Origin: Paenibacillus sp. R14(2021)
GTDB taxonomy: Bacteria > Bacillota > Bacilli > Paenibacillales > Paenibacillaceae
Assembly: GCF_019431355.1 (NCBI RefSeq)
Contig: NZ_CP080269.1
Location: 2,972,501-3,036,500 of the forward strand
Direction: 5' to 3'
DNA length: 64,000 bases
Position 1 is the stretch's first letter. Each line of letters opens with the position of its first letter. Below are positions 9,280-17,463 of the stretch, piece after piece. A program made the position numbers and the translations under genes. The notes beneath the pieces were generated by a model. That model saw nothing but the letters and a program-made list of their open reading frames with translations. It was not told the origin of the DNA and did no database searches.

Positions 9280-9660
9280 TCAGATCCATGCTTTCAGTCG
9301 TACCTGACGCATGAAGTCTTCCCGCGTCTGCGGCTCGCCGCTGCCGCTCTCTTCTTCCTCTTCACCCTGATCCCCATTCATAATCCGGTGGAACAGCTCC
9401 GCGTTATGGGTAGCCAGCGCAAAGTCAATCAGCGCTTCCCGCTCCAGACGATCTACCTCCATCTGAATTAACACGGCTTCCAGCTCAATATCTCCCGCGG
9501 GAACGTAAAAGTTCCGGTTCGCTTTCGGAACACGAATGACGTAATCAAACGCATTGTCCGCATTTCTATCATAAGCGATTATATAACCATACTCCCCGAC
9601 CGGGAGGCTTTGTTCAAATACATCCGAAAGAATAACGATTCGCTGCCCTAGTTTGTACAT
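9280..9660 (-). CDS. Conserved-looking protein of unknown function
   Basis: 126 residues, ATG 9660 behind AGGGGTGG. The N-terminal half is a small beta-rich region (GQRIVILSD, GEYGYIIAYDR) resembling an SH3-like or KOW-like barrel. The second half is helical, with an IDFALATHNAELFHRIM segment, followed by an acidic run (EEEEES) and a basic tail. No signal peptide or membrane segment. The IDFAL...HNAELF helix looks like the IDxALxxxDxxxF helices of small Bacillus regulatory proteins such as UPF0302/IDEAL-type peptides, but the match is loose. I do not recognise the family with confidence. Codon use and ribosome site support a real gene. Confidence 0.7.
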   Translation of the reverse strand: MYKLGQRIVILSDVFEQSLPVGEYGYIIAYDRNADNAFDYVIRVPKANRNFYVPAGDIELEAVLIQMEVDRLEREALIDFALATHNAELFHRIMNGDQGEEEEESGSGEPQTREDFMRQVRLKAWI

Positions 9661-9748
9661 CGATCATCCACCCCTGTCACCCATTAGCCGTACTCTATAA
9701 CTCTATCCTACTAAAAATCAGCATGGAAGTCCAATAGAGTCAACCGGC

Positions 9749-9970
9749 TCACAGCGCTTCAAGCGCGGGTCGTTTGCGAAGGGAGCGCGCTGCGTTTTCG
9801 ACCGCGGCGGCCATTGAGCAGAGCGTTAGTAATGCGGCCGGCCAAGGGATCTGACTGCCGGCAGTAAGACTGCGAGGCTGCACGATGATGATGGCGAGAA
9901 TCCACAGTCAATTGGGACCTCTCATCCGCTCCGCGCGATAAACTGTGAGGTTACAAGATGATCTATTCAT
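9749..9970 (-). pseudogene. Stop-interrupted remnant after yxlD, possibly of the SigY-operon ABC permease
   Basis: ATG 9970 follows a good AAGGGAGA site 22 bases after the yxlD stop, exactly where yxlE/F/G sit in Bacillus subtilis. The frame reads 20 residues to a TGA at 9910-9908 and then stays open for 52 more codons to 9749. The second part is hydrophobic (ILAIIIV, then PWPAALLTL) and ends in a basic tail (RSLRKR), as the last helix of an ABC-2 permease does. I infer a deletion that fused the start of one operon gene to the end of the permease, plus a nonsense change. A chance open frame cannot be excluded. Confidence 0.35.
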
Positions 9971-9991
9971 GATTCTCCCTTTCACAAGCAA

Positions 9992-10201
9992 CTAGTCCCC
10001 AGGCGGCTCAGCCTTCTGAGACCATGGCCTGCGAACAATGAGCAAATAGCAGAGCAGCGGCAACGGAAACTGAATCAGCCCCCACAAGCCCCAAAACCAC
10101 GGGTACCGGCTGTGCTTCTTGGCATCAGCGAACAGCCAATTGGACTGGCAGAGAAGGACAGCGGCAACGGCGATAACGAGTACGATTTTCCACCCTATCA
10201 T
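9992..10201 (-). CDS. yxlD: YxlD-type membrane protein, SigY regulation
   Basis: 69 residues with two membrane segments (about 3-20 and 38-57). The WLFxDAKKHSRYPWFWGLWGL region matches the PLDc_N (phospholipase D N-terminal-like) small-protein family to which YxlD and YxlE of Bacillus subtilis belong, where YxlD and YxlE act against the ECF sigma factor SigY. ATG 10201 overlaps the yxlC stop as ATGA, so the two are translationally coupled. A longer frame upstream (to 10312) overlaps yxlC and is rejected. Confidence 0.75.
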   Translation of the reverse strand: MIGWKIVLVIAVAAVLLCQSNWLFADAKKHSRYPWFWGLWGLIQFPLPLLCYLLIVRRPWSQKAEPPGD

Positions 10202-10593
10202 CTTCGCAGCCTCTCCTTCCTGCCCAACGTGGAAGCCAAGACGAGAAAACCGGCTGCCGCAGCAAACACGACGCTCTGCAGGACGGCAAACAGCAAAATG
10301 CTGCACTGCCAAACGAGCAGCAGTCCGCTAAGCAGGACCAGACTGATCAGCCCAAAAACGAGCCGCTCCGACTGCATGCGGCTGCGAAGCTGCCCCTTAC
10401 GCTCGCGCACCAGCTGCGATAAAGCTTCTACAGACGGCACCTGCGGCTCGATCGCGTGATCCCATTTCTCGACATGACCCCAAAGCAAGTCCCCGAAAGT
10501 CCGTTCCAGCTCCAACTCCTCATCCCGTTTTGCGCTGTTTGCCGCTGCTTCCTCAGCAGCGTTCATCGTGCCTTGCCTGCGCTGTTTCTTCAT
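10198..10593 (-). CDS. yxlC: YxlC-type membrane protein, SigY regulation
   Basis: 131 residues: a basic start, an acidic helix (RDEELELERTFGDLL), the linker VPSVEALSQLV, and two C-terminal membrane segments (~75-95 and ~98-120). This is the layout of YxlC, encoded next to sigY and thought to hold the sigma factor at the membrane. The start overlaps the sigY stop as ATGA. The longer frame (to 10674) lies inside sigY and is not used. The role as part of an anti-sigma device is inferred from synteny. Confidence 0.8.
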   Translation of the reverse strand: MKKQRRQGTMNAAEEAAANSAKRDEELELERTFGDLLWGHVEKWDHAIEPQVPSVEALSQLVRERKGQLRSRMQSERLVFGLISLVLLSGLLLVWQCSILLFAVLQSVVFAAAAGFLVLASTLGRKERLRR

Positions 10594-11132
10594 TCGTCCT
10601 TCAACTCCTTCCTCAGCCTTGCCAGTCCATTGTGCAGCCTGGATTTTACCGTCCCGACCGGAATATCCATCCAAGCGGCAATTTCTTCATAGGCGTACCC
10701 ATAATAATATTTCAGCAGGATCGGGACACGAATTTCATAGGACAGCCCGCCGAGCGCATCCAGCGCCAGCGGCCATTCCTGCTGCTGCATGGCGGCTTGG
10801 AACCGGATGCCCTGCAGCGCCTGCTCCGCCGTCTGCCATTTCTGTGCCCGCTGCTCCTTGCGCATCTCATCGAGATACAGCCTTGTCGCTATCGAGATCA
10901 GCCAGGTGGAGAACTTGCTCCTGCGCTGGAAGTCGCCAATACGCTCAATCGCCTTCAGCATCGTTTCCTGCACGAGATCCTCGGCTATCGCCTTGTTCAT
11001 CGTGATCTTGAGCATATAGCGATACAGCATCGCATAGCCGCCGCGGAGCAAGCTGGCAAGCGCTTCGTCATCGCCGCGGACGGCTAGCGCAACGAGGCGT
11101 TCTTCTTCGAATTGCGATTCTGCGCCGCTCAT
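10590..11132 (-). CDS. sigY: ECF RNA polymerase sigma factor, SigY type
   Basis: 180 residues from ATG 11132 (AAGGGAG upstream). Region 2 covers ~20-85, with the core-binding stretch EDLVQETMLKAIERI and the melting helix FSTWLISIATRLYLDEMRK. Region 4 covers ~120-175, with the helix-turn-helix YAYEEIAAWMDIPVGTVKSRL. It has no region 3, as expected for an ECF sigma. Followed without gaps by yxlC and yxlD, the arrangement of the Bacillus subtilis sigY operon, which responds to nitrogen starvation there. An ECF-type promoter just upstream suggests autoregulation. The downstream yxlE, yxlF and yxlG genes of the model operon are not intact here. Confidence 0.87.
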   Translation of the reverse strand: MSGAESQFEEERLVALAVRGDDEALASLLRGGYAMLYRYMLKITMNKAIAEDLVQETMLKAIERIGDFQRRSKFSTWLISIATRLYLDEMRKEQRAQKWQTAEQALQGIRFQAAMQQQEWPLALDALGGLSYEIRVPILLKYYYGYAYEEIAAWMDIPVGTVKSRLHNGLARLRKELKDE

Positions 11133-11183
11133 GCTTCCGCTCCCTTCGGTTGGATTGGTGCGCTGCCTTGTTATCGAAAGTAT

Positions 11184-11209
11184 GACGGCGAAGGGCGTCC
11201 TTTTGTTCA
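11184..11209 (-). promoter_or_regulatory. ECF-type autoregulatory promoter of sigY
   Basis: Minus-strand TGAACA (11209-11204), exactly 16 bases, then CGTC (11187-11184), about 50 bases before the sigY ATG. TGAAC and CGTC are the typical -35 and -10 elements of ECF sigma promoters in Bacillus, including that of sigY itself. Confidence 0.6.
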
Positions 11210-11218
11210 CTTCCCTAT

Positions 11219-11259
11219 AAAAAAAATACGGCCGCTCCCGCGACGGGAACGAACCGTAT
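11219..11259 (-). terminator. Terminator of the uxuA-SDR operon
   Basis: Minus-strand ATACGG...TTCCCG pairs with CGGGA...CCGTAT and is followed by eight T. It ends the six-gene operon just after the SDR stop at 11271. Confidence 0.85.
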
Positions 11260-11270
11260 GGTAATGCCGC

Positions 11271-12068
11271 TTAAATCGTCATGGCGCCGAAGCCGCCGTC
11301 GACGCGAATCAGCGAGCCCGTCACGAAGCCGGAAGCCGCTTCCGACGCCAGCCACACGACGGCGCCCTGCAGTTCCTTCGGATCGCCGAAGCGCTTCATC
11401 GGAGTATGACCCAAAATGCTGTCGATCCGCTCCTGTGATAGAATCGCGCGGTTCTGCTCCGCCGGGAAGAAACCTGGGATAATGCCGTTAACGCGTATGC
11501 CATGCGGCGCGAATTCTCTAGCCAGAAACTGCGTCATGCTGTTGACCGCGTATTTTGATGCCGAGTAGGTGAACACGCGGGACAGCGGCGGTCCGGAGGA
11601 AACGGAACTGATGGTGATGATGCTGCCCCCATGGCCGGCTTCGATCATTGCTTGGCCGAACACCTGGCACGCCAGCATGACACTCTTGGCATTAACGTCC
11701 ATGATGGCGTCCCATTCCTCCTCCGTAATCTCGAAGAAGGGCGTTGCACTATTCGTGCCTGCCGTATGCAGCAATATATCGGTGCGGCCGTTCGGCGACC
11801 ACGCGTTGATCTCGCTCATCACCCGTTTCAAATCCTCTTTGGACGTCGCATCCGCATGGAACAGCGCTGCACGGCCGGAGGCTAGTAATTTCGCCAGCTT
11901 CGGCTCTGCTTTATCGGTGCTGCGAACGACAAGGGCTGCATCAGCACCATGGTCCAAGAGCGCCTCGATCATGACGCTGCCCAAGGTGCTGGCCGCGCCG
12001 ATGATAACGGCGGTGCGGCCCGTTAAATCGAATAATGGGCTGTTCGTTGAAATGGTTCTCGCCTCCAA
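11271..12068 (-). CDS. SDR-family oxidoreductase, candidate fructuronate reductase
   Basis: Short-chain dehydrogenase of about 265 residues. The catalytic Ser (TISSVSSG) and YSASK are present; the cofactor loop reads IGAASTLGS instead of TGxxxGxG, a variant seen in the YjmF branch. GFFPAEQNRAIL after the active site is typical of SDR D-mannonate oxidoreductases (YjmF/UxuB type), which reduce fructuronate to mannonate. That fits uxuA at the head of the same operon. The listed start is TTG 12068, but it has no ribosome site; a strong GGAGG lies just inside, eight bases before an ATT codon at 12053-12051, so the true N-terminus may be there. Last gene of the operon, 9 bases after the AraC gene. 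Confidence 0.8.
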   Translation of the reverse strand: MEARTISTNSPLFDLTGRTAVIIGAASTLGSVMIEALLDHGADAALVVRSTDKAEPKLAKLLASGRAALFHADATSKEDLKRVMSEINAWSPNGRTDILLHTAGTNSATPFFEITEEEWDAIMDVNAKSVMLACQVFGQAMIEAGHGGSIITISSVSSGPPLSRVFTYSASKYAVNSMTQFLAREFAPHGIRVNGIIPGFFPAEQNRAILSQERIDSILGHTPMKRFGDPKELQGAVVWLASEAASGFVTGSLIRVDGGFGAMTI

Positions 12069-12077
12069 AACGGCGGG

Positions 12078-13019
12078 CTAAATCAGGCTTCCACTGTCGG
12101 CCGCCAGCTGCAGCATACGTTTCCGGTACGATTCCGGACTGACGCCGACCGTTGTTTTGAACAAACGGCTAAAATGCGGCAGCTGATGAAACCCAACCGC
12201 GCGGCATACGTCGGAGACCGATTGCTTGGGCTCCAGCCGAAACATCATTTTGGCCTGGTTAATGCGCCGGTTATATAAATATTTAAAAACGGTCGTACCC
12301 GTTACGTCTTTGAACAAGTTGGACAAATACGGCTTCGTGAGGTGCAGCGCGCCGGCGATATCGTCCAGCGTAATTTCCTCGACATAATGGTCTTCCAGGT
12401 AGGAAATGACGCTCTGCACGTGCTGCTCCCTGAGCGATCGATGCTCCCGTTCATTCACGGGCTCGCTGCACCAATCACGAATGAGATGCAGCAGCTCGAT
12501 GACCCGGATAACAAACCGGTCATACGCCGTCCGAACCCCCGCTTCATTCGTCCTCGTGTACAACCGGTTCATCTCGGCAAGCAAGCCTTCCAGCTCCGAT
12601 TGATCCGCCTTGCTCAAGGACAAGCGGATATTGCGCAAATCCTCGAAGGGCTTCAGCAGCATCGACGCCGTATCCGCTTGCAGTACTCGATGCACGTAGG
12701 CGGGATCCAGATGGATGATCGTCCGGATATAAGGTATTTCCGGCGACGGATTGGGACAATGCAGCGTCATGCCGTGCATGAGGAGCAGATCGCCCGGCTC
12801 GAGCGACATGAGCTTGTCGCCGATCAAATAATTGCACTCGCCCTCTTGAAAATAATACATTTCATAGAAGGCATGCGAATGAAACTGTGCCCCCGCCATC
12901 GGCAAGTCGTTGCGGTACATGAGCTCGATCGGCTGCTGCCATTGCATCGTAAGCGGCACTTCCAACCCCTCCAACTGACACGCCTCATCCGGCGCGTCCT
13001 GATGAAATGATTGTACCAT
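12078..13019 (-). CDS. AraC-family regulator within the uxuA operon
   Basis: 313 residues from ATG 13019 (GGGAGG upstream). N-terminal cupin-like sensor (~30-130, with HSHAFYEMYYFQEG and a PGDLLLMHG strand) and C-terminal double helix-turn-helix (~215-305: ITLDDIAGALHLTKPYLSNLFKDVTG and SVSDVCRAVGFHQLPHFSRLFK). Such proteins sense sugars or sugar acids. It sits inside the uronate operon, 26 bases after a dehydrogenase gene, so it most likely controls this operon. The TTAACcacaGTTAA repeat upstream of uxuA is a candidate target. Confidence 0.85.
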   Translation of the reverse strand: MVQSFHQDAPDEACQLEGLEVPLTMQWQQPIELMYRNDLPMAGAQFHSHAFYEMYYFQEGECNYLIGDKLMSLEPGDLLLMHGMTLHCPNPSPEIPYIRTIIHLDPAYVHRVLQADTASMLLKPFEDLRNIRLSLSKADQSELEGLLAEMNRLYTRTNEAGVRTAYDRFVIRVIELLHLIRDWCSEPVNEREHRSLREQHVQSVISYLEDHYVEEITLDDIAGALHLTKPYLSNLFKDVTGTTVFKYLYNRRINQAKMMFRLEPKQSVSDVCRAVGFHQLPHFSRLFKTTVGVSPESYRKRMLQLAADSGSLI

Positions 13020-13045
13020 GCCGCCTCCCTTCCGGCCCATAGGGA

Positions 13046-14131
13046 TTACAGCCTGACGGCGATATTTTGCGCGGCGATGCACAGCTCGGCTGCCTTGAAG
13101 GCATGTGCCTGCGTCATCGCGTATTCCGTCCGGTTCAAGCAGTCCAGGATCAGCTCGCCAAAATACGGGAAGCCCACTTGGCCGCCCACGGACAGATGAT
13201 GCTCGCCCTCGTGATTGACGAGGTAGACGTGATCGCCGCTGCGATCGCGGGCGATATCGATGTACTTGCGCAGCTCGATAAAGCCGTCTGTGCCGAGAAT
13301 GATCGTCCGCCCGTCGCCCCAGGTGCCAAGACCGTTCGGCGTCAGCCAGTCCACGCGAAAATAATTCGTCGCGCCATTATCGCCTACCAGCGTCGCATCC
13401 CCGAAATCCTCAAGCTCCGGCACGTCCGGATTGTTGTAGTTCGCGACCTTGCTGCTAGCGACAGTGGCATCTTTGCAGCCCGCAAAGAAAAGAAACTGCT
13501 CGATCTGATGGCTGCCGATATCCGTCAGAATGCCGCCGTACTGGGCCTTGCGGAAGAACCAATCCGGACGGGATGGCTTGTTCAGCCGGTGAGGGCCGGT
13601 GCCGATTACCTGCACGACGCGGCCGATCGCACCTTCCTGTATCAGTCGTCCCGCGTAGATCGCGCTCTCCACATGGAGCCGCTCGCTGTAATAGACCATA
13701 TATTTGCGGCCTGTCGAAGCTGTTACCGCTCGCGCTTCCTCCAGCTGTTCGAGTGACGTAAACGGTGTCTTGTCCGTGAAGTAATCTTTGCCATGCTTCA
13801 TGACCCGAACGCCGAGCGGGCCGCGGTCGGACGGAATCGCCGCCGCTGCGACAAGCTTCACTTCGGCATCCTCCAGAACAACTTCCGGTGATGAGGCGGC
13901 TTGGGCTTGCGGATACGTCTTGATAAATTGCTGGACTTTCGCTGGATCGGGATCGTATACCCATTTGAGCGTCGCTCCCGCTTCCAGCAGTCCGTTCGTC
14001 ATGCCGTAAATATGACCGTGGTCGAGCGCCATCGCCGCGAATACGAATTCGCCCGGGCCGCAGACTGGAACCGGCTTGACGATGGATACAGGTGCGTAGT
14101 TCATGCCGTCGTTTCGGTTGAGGTTGACCAT
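13046..14131 (-). CDS. Gfo/Idh/MocA-family oxidoreductase with degenerate cofactor motif
   Basis: 361 residues, NAD(P)-dependent sugar dehydrogenase family: N-terminal Rossmann part (~30-150) and C-terminal alpha/beta part. The expected GxGxxG after the first strand is replaced by FVFAAMALDHGHIYG, and the usual EKP is TDKTPF, so cofactor binding may be altered. WFFRKAQYGGILTDIGSHQIEQF carries the conserved GGxxxDxGxHxxD-like region of the family. The start ATG 14131 overlaps the TAA of the previous gene (TAATG), implying coupling. Substrate unknown; the neighbours point to a sugar or sugar acid. Confidence 0.8.
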   Translation of the reverse strand: MVNLNRNDGMNYAPVSIVKPVPVCGPGEFVFAAMALDHGHIYGMTNGLLEAGATLKWVYDPDPAKVQQFIKTYPQAQAASSPEVVLEDAEVKLVAAAAIPSDRGPLGVRVMKHGKDYFTDKTPFTSLEQLEEARAVTASTGRKYMVYYSERLHVESAIYAGRLIQEGAIGRVVQVIGTGPHRLNKPSRPDWFFRKAQYGGILTDIGSHQIEQFLFFAGCKDATVASSKVANYNNPDVPELEDFGDATLVGDNGATNYFRVDWLTPNGLGTWGDGRTIILGTDGFIELRKYIDIARDRSGDHVYLVNHEGEHHLSVGGQVGFPYFGELILDCLNRTEYAMTQAHAFKAAELCIAAQNIAVRL

Positions 14132-15282
14132 TATTTCTGACTCAGCTCCTCTGCGGGCTGCTCCCGTTTGAATTTCGACGACGCGATCCGCTTGTTCAGC
14201 TCCGCCTCATGCAGCGCCTCGTCAAGCGGCAGCTCCACCCAGTTGTCCAGCCATGTGGACAGGTGCATCGCATTGGAGAGCGTCAAGCCGCGGATCCCCT
14301 CTTCGCCCGGGGCCACAAGCGGCGCATCATGCAGGACGGCGTCCGTGAAGTTCTGCAGAATTCCAGCATGCTCGGGGCTCTTGCCTGGGCTTGGAATATC
14401 GATTTTCCAGCATTCCGGTCCGGCGAAAGGCTCTTTATTGCGTGCATTAAAGGCCGCTTCATCCTCGCGGAGACGGTACAGCGTCATACGCTCGTCTTCG
14501 ATGACGATTTTGCCTCGGCTGCCCGTCACTTCGAGCCGGTTCGTGCCCGGCGCATCCGAGGTTGACGTGATGAATACCGCCGTCGCGCCGTTCGCGTATT
14601 CCGCGTATGCCGTCACGTCGTTCTCGACTTCGATGTCGCGGTGCTTGCCGAATTGGCAGAAGGCGCGGATGCGAGTCGGCATCATGCCGGTCGTCCACTG
14701 CCACAAATCAAGGTTATGCGGACACTGGTTGATCAGAACGCCGCCGCCTTCGCCGCCCCAAGTCGCCCGCCATGTGCCGGAATCATAGTAAGCCTGCGTC
14801 CGATACCAGTTCGTGATGATCCAGTTGATCCGGCGGATTTCGCCAAGCTCGCCCGTTGAAATCAGATCGCGCAGCTTCTGGTAGAGCGGGTTCATGCGCT
14901 GATTGTAGACGATGCCGAACTTTCGGCCGCTGGCCGCAGCCGCATCGTTCATCGCGCGTACCTGCTTGGCGTAAACGCCGGCCGGTTTCTCAATCAGCAC
15001 ATGCATGCCTTTGCCGAGCGCGTGAATCGCCTCCGACGGGTGGTCGTAATGCGGCGTAGCAACAATGACCGCATCGACGAGACCGGAATCAATCATCGCG
15101 GACGCATTCTCGAACACCGCGACCGCGCTGCCGTACTGCTCGCGCGCCCAATCGCGCTTGCTCGCGAATCCATCGCATACCGCCGTCAGAACAGCGCCCT
15201 TGATGATTCCCGACGTTAGAATCGAAGCATGTCCCGAACCCATATTGCCGATGCCGATAATGCCGTATCTCACCTGTGTCAT
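14131..15282 (-). CDS. Gfo/Idh/MocA-family oxidoreductase
   Basis: 383 residues from ATG 15282, preceded by GGAGGAAT. The Rossmann motif GIGNMGSGH is intact near residue 10 and the conserved EKP (LIEKPAGV) follows near 97. The region GGVLINQCPHNLDLWQW gives the catalytic-region Asn/His of the family. Likely oxidises or reduces a pyranose such as inositol, galactoside or a uronate derivative with NAD(H). It starts 2 bases after the epimerase gene and overlaps the next dehydrogenase. A pair of dehydrogenases plus an epimerase is a common oxidise-epimerise-reduce module. Confidence 0.87.
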   Translation of the reverse strand: MTQVRYGIIGIGNMGSGHASILTSGIIKGAVLTAVCDGFASKRDWAREQYGSAVAVFENASAMIDSGLVDAVIVATPHYDHPSEAIHALGKGMHVLIEKPAGVYAKQVRAMNDAAAASGRKFGIVYNQRMNPLYQKLRDLISTGELGEIRRINWIITNWYRTQAYYDSGTWRATWGGEGGGVLINQCPHNLDLWQWTTGMMPTRIRAFCQFGKHRDIEVENDVTAYAEYANGATAVFITSTSDAPGTNRLEVTGSRGKIVIEDERMTLYRLREDEAAFNARNKEPFAGPECWKIDIPSPGKSPEHAGILQNFTDAVLHDAPLVAPGEEGIRGLTLSNAMHLSTWLDNWVELPLDEALHEAELNKRIASSKFKREQPAEELSQK

Positions 15283-15284
15283 GT

Positions 15285-16154
15285 TTATTCCTCCATCCAC
15301 ATTTTCATTTGATTCGCATACGTCTGAAGCATCGTTCGCGTGTCGAACGTGCCGCTGAAATCTTCAACGCCGAACCAGCCGTCATAACCCACCGCGCGCA
15401 AATCACGAAGCACCTGCTTCCATGGCACCATTCCGTTTGCAATCGGCGCCCAGCCGCTGCTCCATGCCACGGGCTGCAAGTGATCCGGCGTTTCGCCCGG
15501 CGCCGCGGACTGCCAGCCCGCGTTCTTCACATGCACATGGGCCAAATAAGGGCCGAGCAGTTCCATGCCCATCCGGTAATTCTCGAATCCCTCGTGCACC
15601 ATGTTGCCGGGATCGTAAAGTACGCCGACAGCATCGGGATTGAACGGCTTCACGAGCCGGTGCGCCAGCGATGCGCTCGGGGTGATCGTGACGTGATGCG
15701 TCTCCACCAGCGCCTTGATACCGTAATGCAGTGCTAGCGATTCAATTTCACGCAAATAAGCGGTGGCCTGCTCGAACAGCTCGTTGTAGCTGCGAGTGCG
15801 GTCGTAGCCCGGTACCCCTACGCGAACCATGGAGGCGTCGAATCGTTTGGCCAAGCGCATGATTTTCTCGGTTTCTTCGATGTCGCCGCAGGCCAGATAT
15901 GGCGTAATGGCAATACTTTGGCGGCCGTGCTTGGAAGCCGCTTCGCGGAATGCGGCGATCTCGGCGTCGTCCGCATTCGGCGAAATCGTGGAGCGGTTGT
16001 TGCCCCAGAAGGATGGCTTCTCGGACCGCACCTCGGCAGGCGTGTCCTTGCAGCGCCATTCCAGTCCGGCAATACCCGCGCCCGCAGCAGCCTCGCAAAG
16101 CTCCTCGGGCGTAAGGTCCGGCGCGGCAACCGTAAATATCGACAGCTTCAACAT
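15285..16154 (-). CDS. Sugar phosphate isomerase/epimerase family (TIM barrel)
   Basis: 289 residues of the xylose-isomerase-like/AP endonuclease 2 barrel. Metal-ligand type residues are visible as VETHH (~160), LYDPGNMVHEG (~190) and HVHVKN (~215), and GVEDF near the C-terminus. These enzymes interconvert keto sugars or act as inosose dehydratases with a divalent metal. Placed between uxuA (9 bases upstream) and the two dehydrogenases, it likely handles the same substrate series. Exact substrate unknown. Confidence 0.85.
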   Translation of the reverse strand: MLKLSIFTVAAPDLTPEELCEAAAGAGIAGLEWRCKDTPAEVRSEKPSFWGNNRSTISPNADDAEIAAFREAASKHGRQSIAITPYLACGDIEETEKIMRLAKRFDASMVRVGVPGYDRTRSYNELFEQATAYLREIESLALHYGIKALVETHHVTITPSASLAHRLVKPFNPDAVGVLYDPGNMVHEGFENYRMGMELLGPYLAHVHVKNAGWQSAAPGETPDHLQPVAWSSGWAPIANGMVPWKQVLRDLRAVGYDGWFGVEDFSGTFDTRTMLQTYANQMKMWMEE

Positions 16155-16163
16155 GGGTCGGGC

Positions 16164-17210
16164 TCAGCTCCTTGTTTTCGAAATCGCTTCCCAAATGCCG
16201 TTCAAATACGTCGCGCCAAGCGCTCTGTCGAACAGTCCATAGCCGGGACGCCCCTGCTCGCCCCAAATCATCCGTCCGTGATCCGGACGAAGCGGACCCG
16301 CGAATCCTGTGTTATAGAGCGCTTCGAGCACGCGCGTCATGTCGATGGAACCATCCGACGAGAGATGCGACGATTCTTGGAAGGAACGCGGTCCCGTCCG
16401 CAGAATGTTCCGCGTATGCGCAAAATGCAGCTTGCCCTGCGCGCCAAAATGTTGAATGATTGCGATCAAATCGTTGTCCGCGTTCGCGCCGAGCGAGCCG
16501 GAGCAGAACGTTATGCCGTTCGAAGGGCTGTCGACATGCTCCGTTAGACGGCGAAGCTGCGCCATGCTGCTAACGATGCGCGGCAGTCCAAAAATCGGCC
16601 ACGGCGGATCATCCGGGTGAATAGCCATGACGACGCCGGCTTCCTCCGCAACCGGAATTACCCGCTCGAGGAAATAAGCAAGATTGCTGAACAGCGTCTC
16701 TTCCGATACCTCCGCATAAGCCTCGATAAGCTGCCCTATCTCTTCCTTCGTATAGCTCGAATCCCAGCCCGGCAGAGACAGATCGCCCTTGACCGGGTCC
16801 ATGCGAGAGATGGTCTCGTCCTCGAACGTCAGCGTCGTCGAGCCGTCCGGCAGTACATGCGCCAGATTGGAGCGCGTCCAATCGAAAACCGGCATGAAGT
16901 TGTAGCAGATGACCGGTACGCCGGCTTCGCCAAGCCTGCGGATGGTTTGACTGTAATTTTCAATGAGACGATCGCGATTCGGCCGGCCAAGCTTGATGTC
17001 CTCATGCACGGGAACGCTTTCGATTACAGCCAGCTGAAGCCCCGCTGCTTCGATCGTTTCCTTCAGCGCCGCAATGGACGATGCCGGCCATGCCTCGCCG
17101 ACCGGCACATCATACAGCGCGGTTACGATACCGTAAATGCCAGGGATTTGGCGGATATTTTGCAATGTGACAGGATCGTTCTGACCAAACCACCTGAACG
17201 TCATTTTCAT
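16164..17210 (-). CDS. uxuA: Mannonate dehydratase
   Basis: 348 residues. UxuA dehydrates D-mannonate to 2-keto-3-deoxygluconate in hexuronate breakdown, with Fe2+/Mn2+. Family marks are the start [38 protein letters not shown] and a C-terminal [12 protein letters not shown], which carry the His and Asp metal ligands. ATG 17210 is preferred (AGAGGT eight bases upstream); a GTG three codons earlier is possible. First gene of the six-gene operon ending at 11271. The uronate isomerase partner uxaC lies 33 kb away with its own regulator. Confidence 0.95.
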   Translation of the reverse strand: MKMTFRWFGQNDPVTLQNIRQIPGIYGIVTALYDVPVGEAWPASSIAALKETIEAAGLQLAVIESVPVHEDIKLGRPNRDRLIENYSQTIRRLGEAGVPVICYNFMPVFDWTRSNLAHVLPDGSTTLTFEDETISRMDPVKGDLSLPGWDSSYTKEEIGQLIEAYAEVSEETLFSNLAYFLERVIPVAEEAGVVMAIHPDDPPWPIFGLPRIVSSMAQLRRLTEHVDSPSNGITFCSGSLGANADNDLIAIIQHFGAQGKLHFAHTRNILRTGPRSFQESSHLSSDGSIDMTRVLEALYNTGFAGPLRPDHGRMIWGEQGRPGYGLFDRALGATYLNGIWEAISKTRS

Positions 17211-17322
17211 GGACAGCACCTCTTATAGCTAAAATGGTAAGGCTTGCAAAACGAATAAGATCACGAACTCAAACCCATTGTAGCATAGGCCAAATCAATT
17301 CCTATCGCTTGGCACGATGAGA

Positions 17323-17336
17323 TTAACCACAGTTAA
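17323..17336. promoter_or_regulatory. Inverted repeat upstream of uxuA
   Basis: TTAAC-CACA-GTTAA, a perfect 5-4-5 inverted repeat about 115 bases before the uxuA start, in the gap between the M24 terminator and the operon. Candidate binding site for the operon's AraC regulator or another repressor; nothing proves it. Confidence 0.3.
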
Positions 17337-17382
17337 ACCTTTGCGGATATTCGGTTGTTAGAGTCAAAGCCGGCGCAATTTG

Positions 17383-17422
17383 AAAAAGCCGTCTGCGGCG
17401 TCGCGGGGACGGGACAGACGGC
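17383..17422 (-). terminator. Terminator after the M24 peptidase gene
   Basis: Minus-strand GCCGTCTG (17422-17415) pairs with CAGACGGC (17395-17388), followed by TTTTT. It separates the peptidase gene from the uxuA operon. Confidence 0.85.
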
Positions 17423-17463
17423 AATGTATAGCATGGTGAACCTAGAAGTCGCTCAGAGGAATC

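Noticed and set aside
17220-17310. CcpA cre site upstream of uxuA
   Set aside because: TGCAAAACGAATAAG and TGCCAAGCGATAGG look close but do not match the cre spacing.
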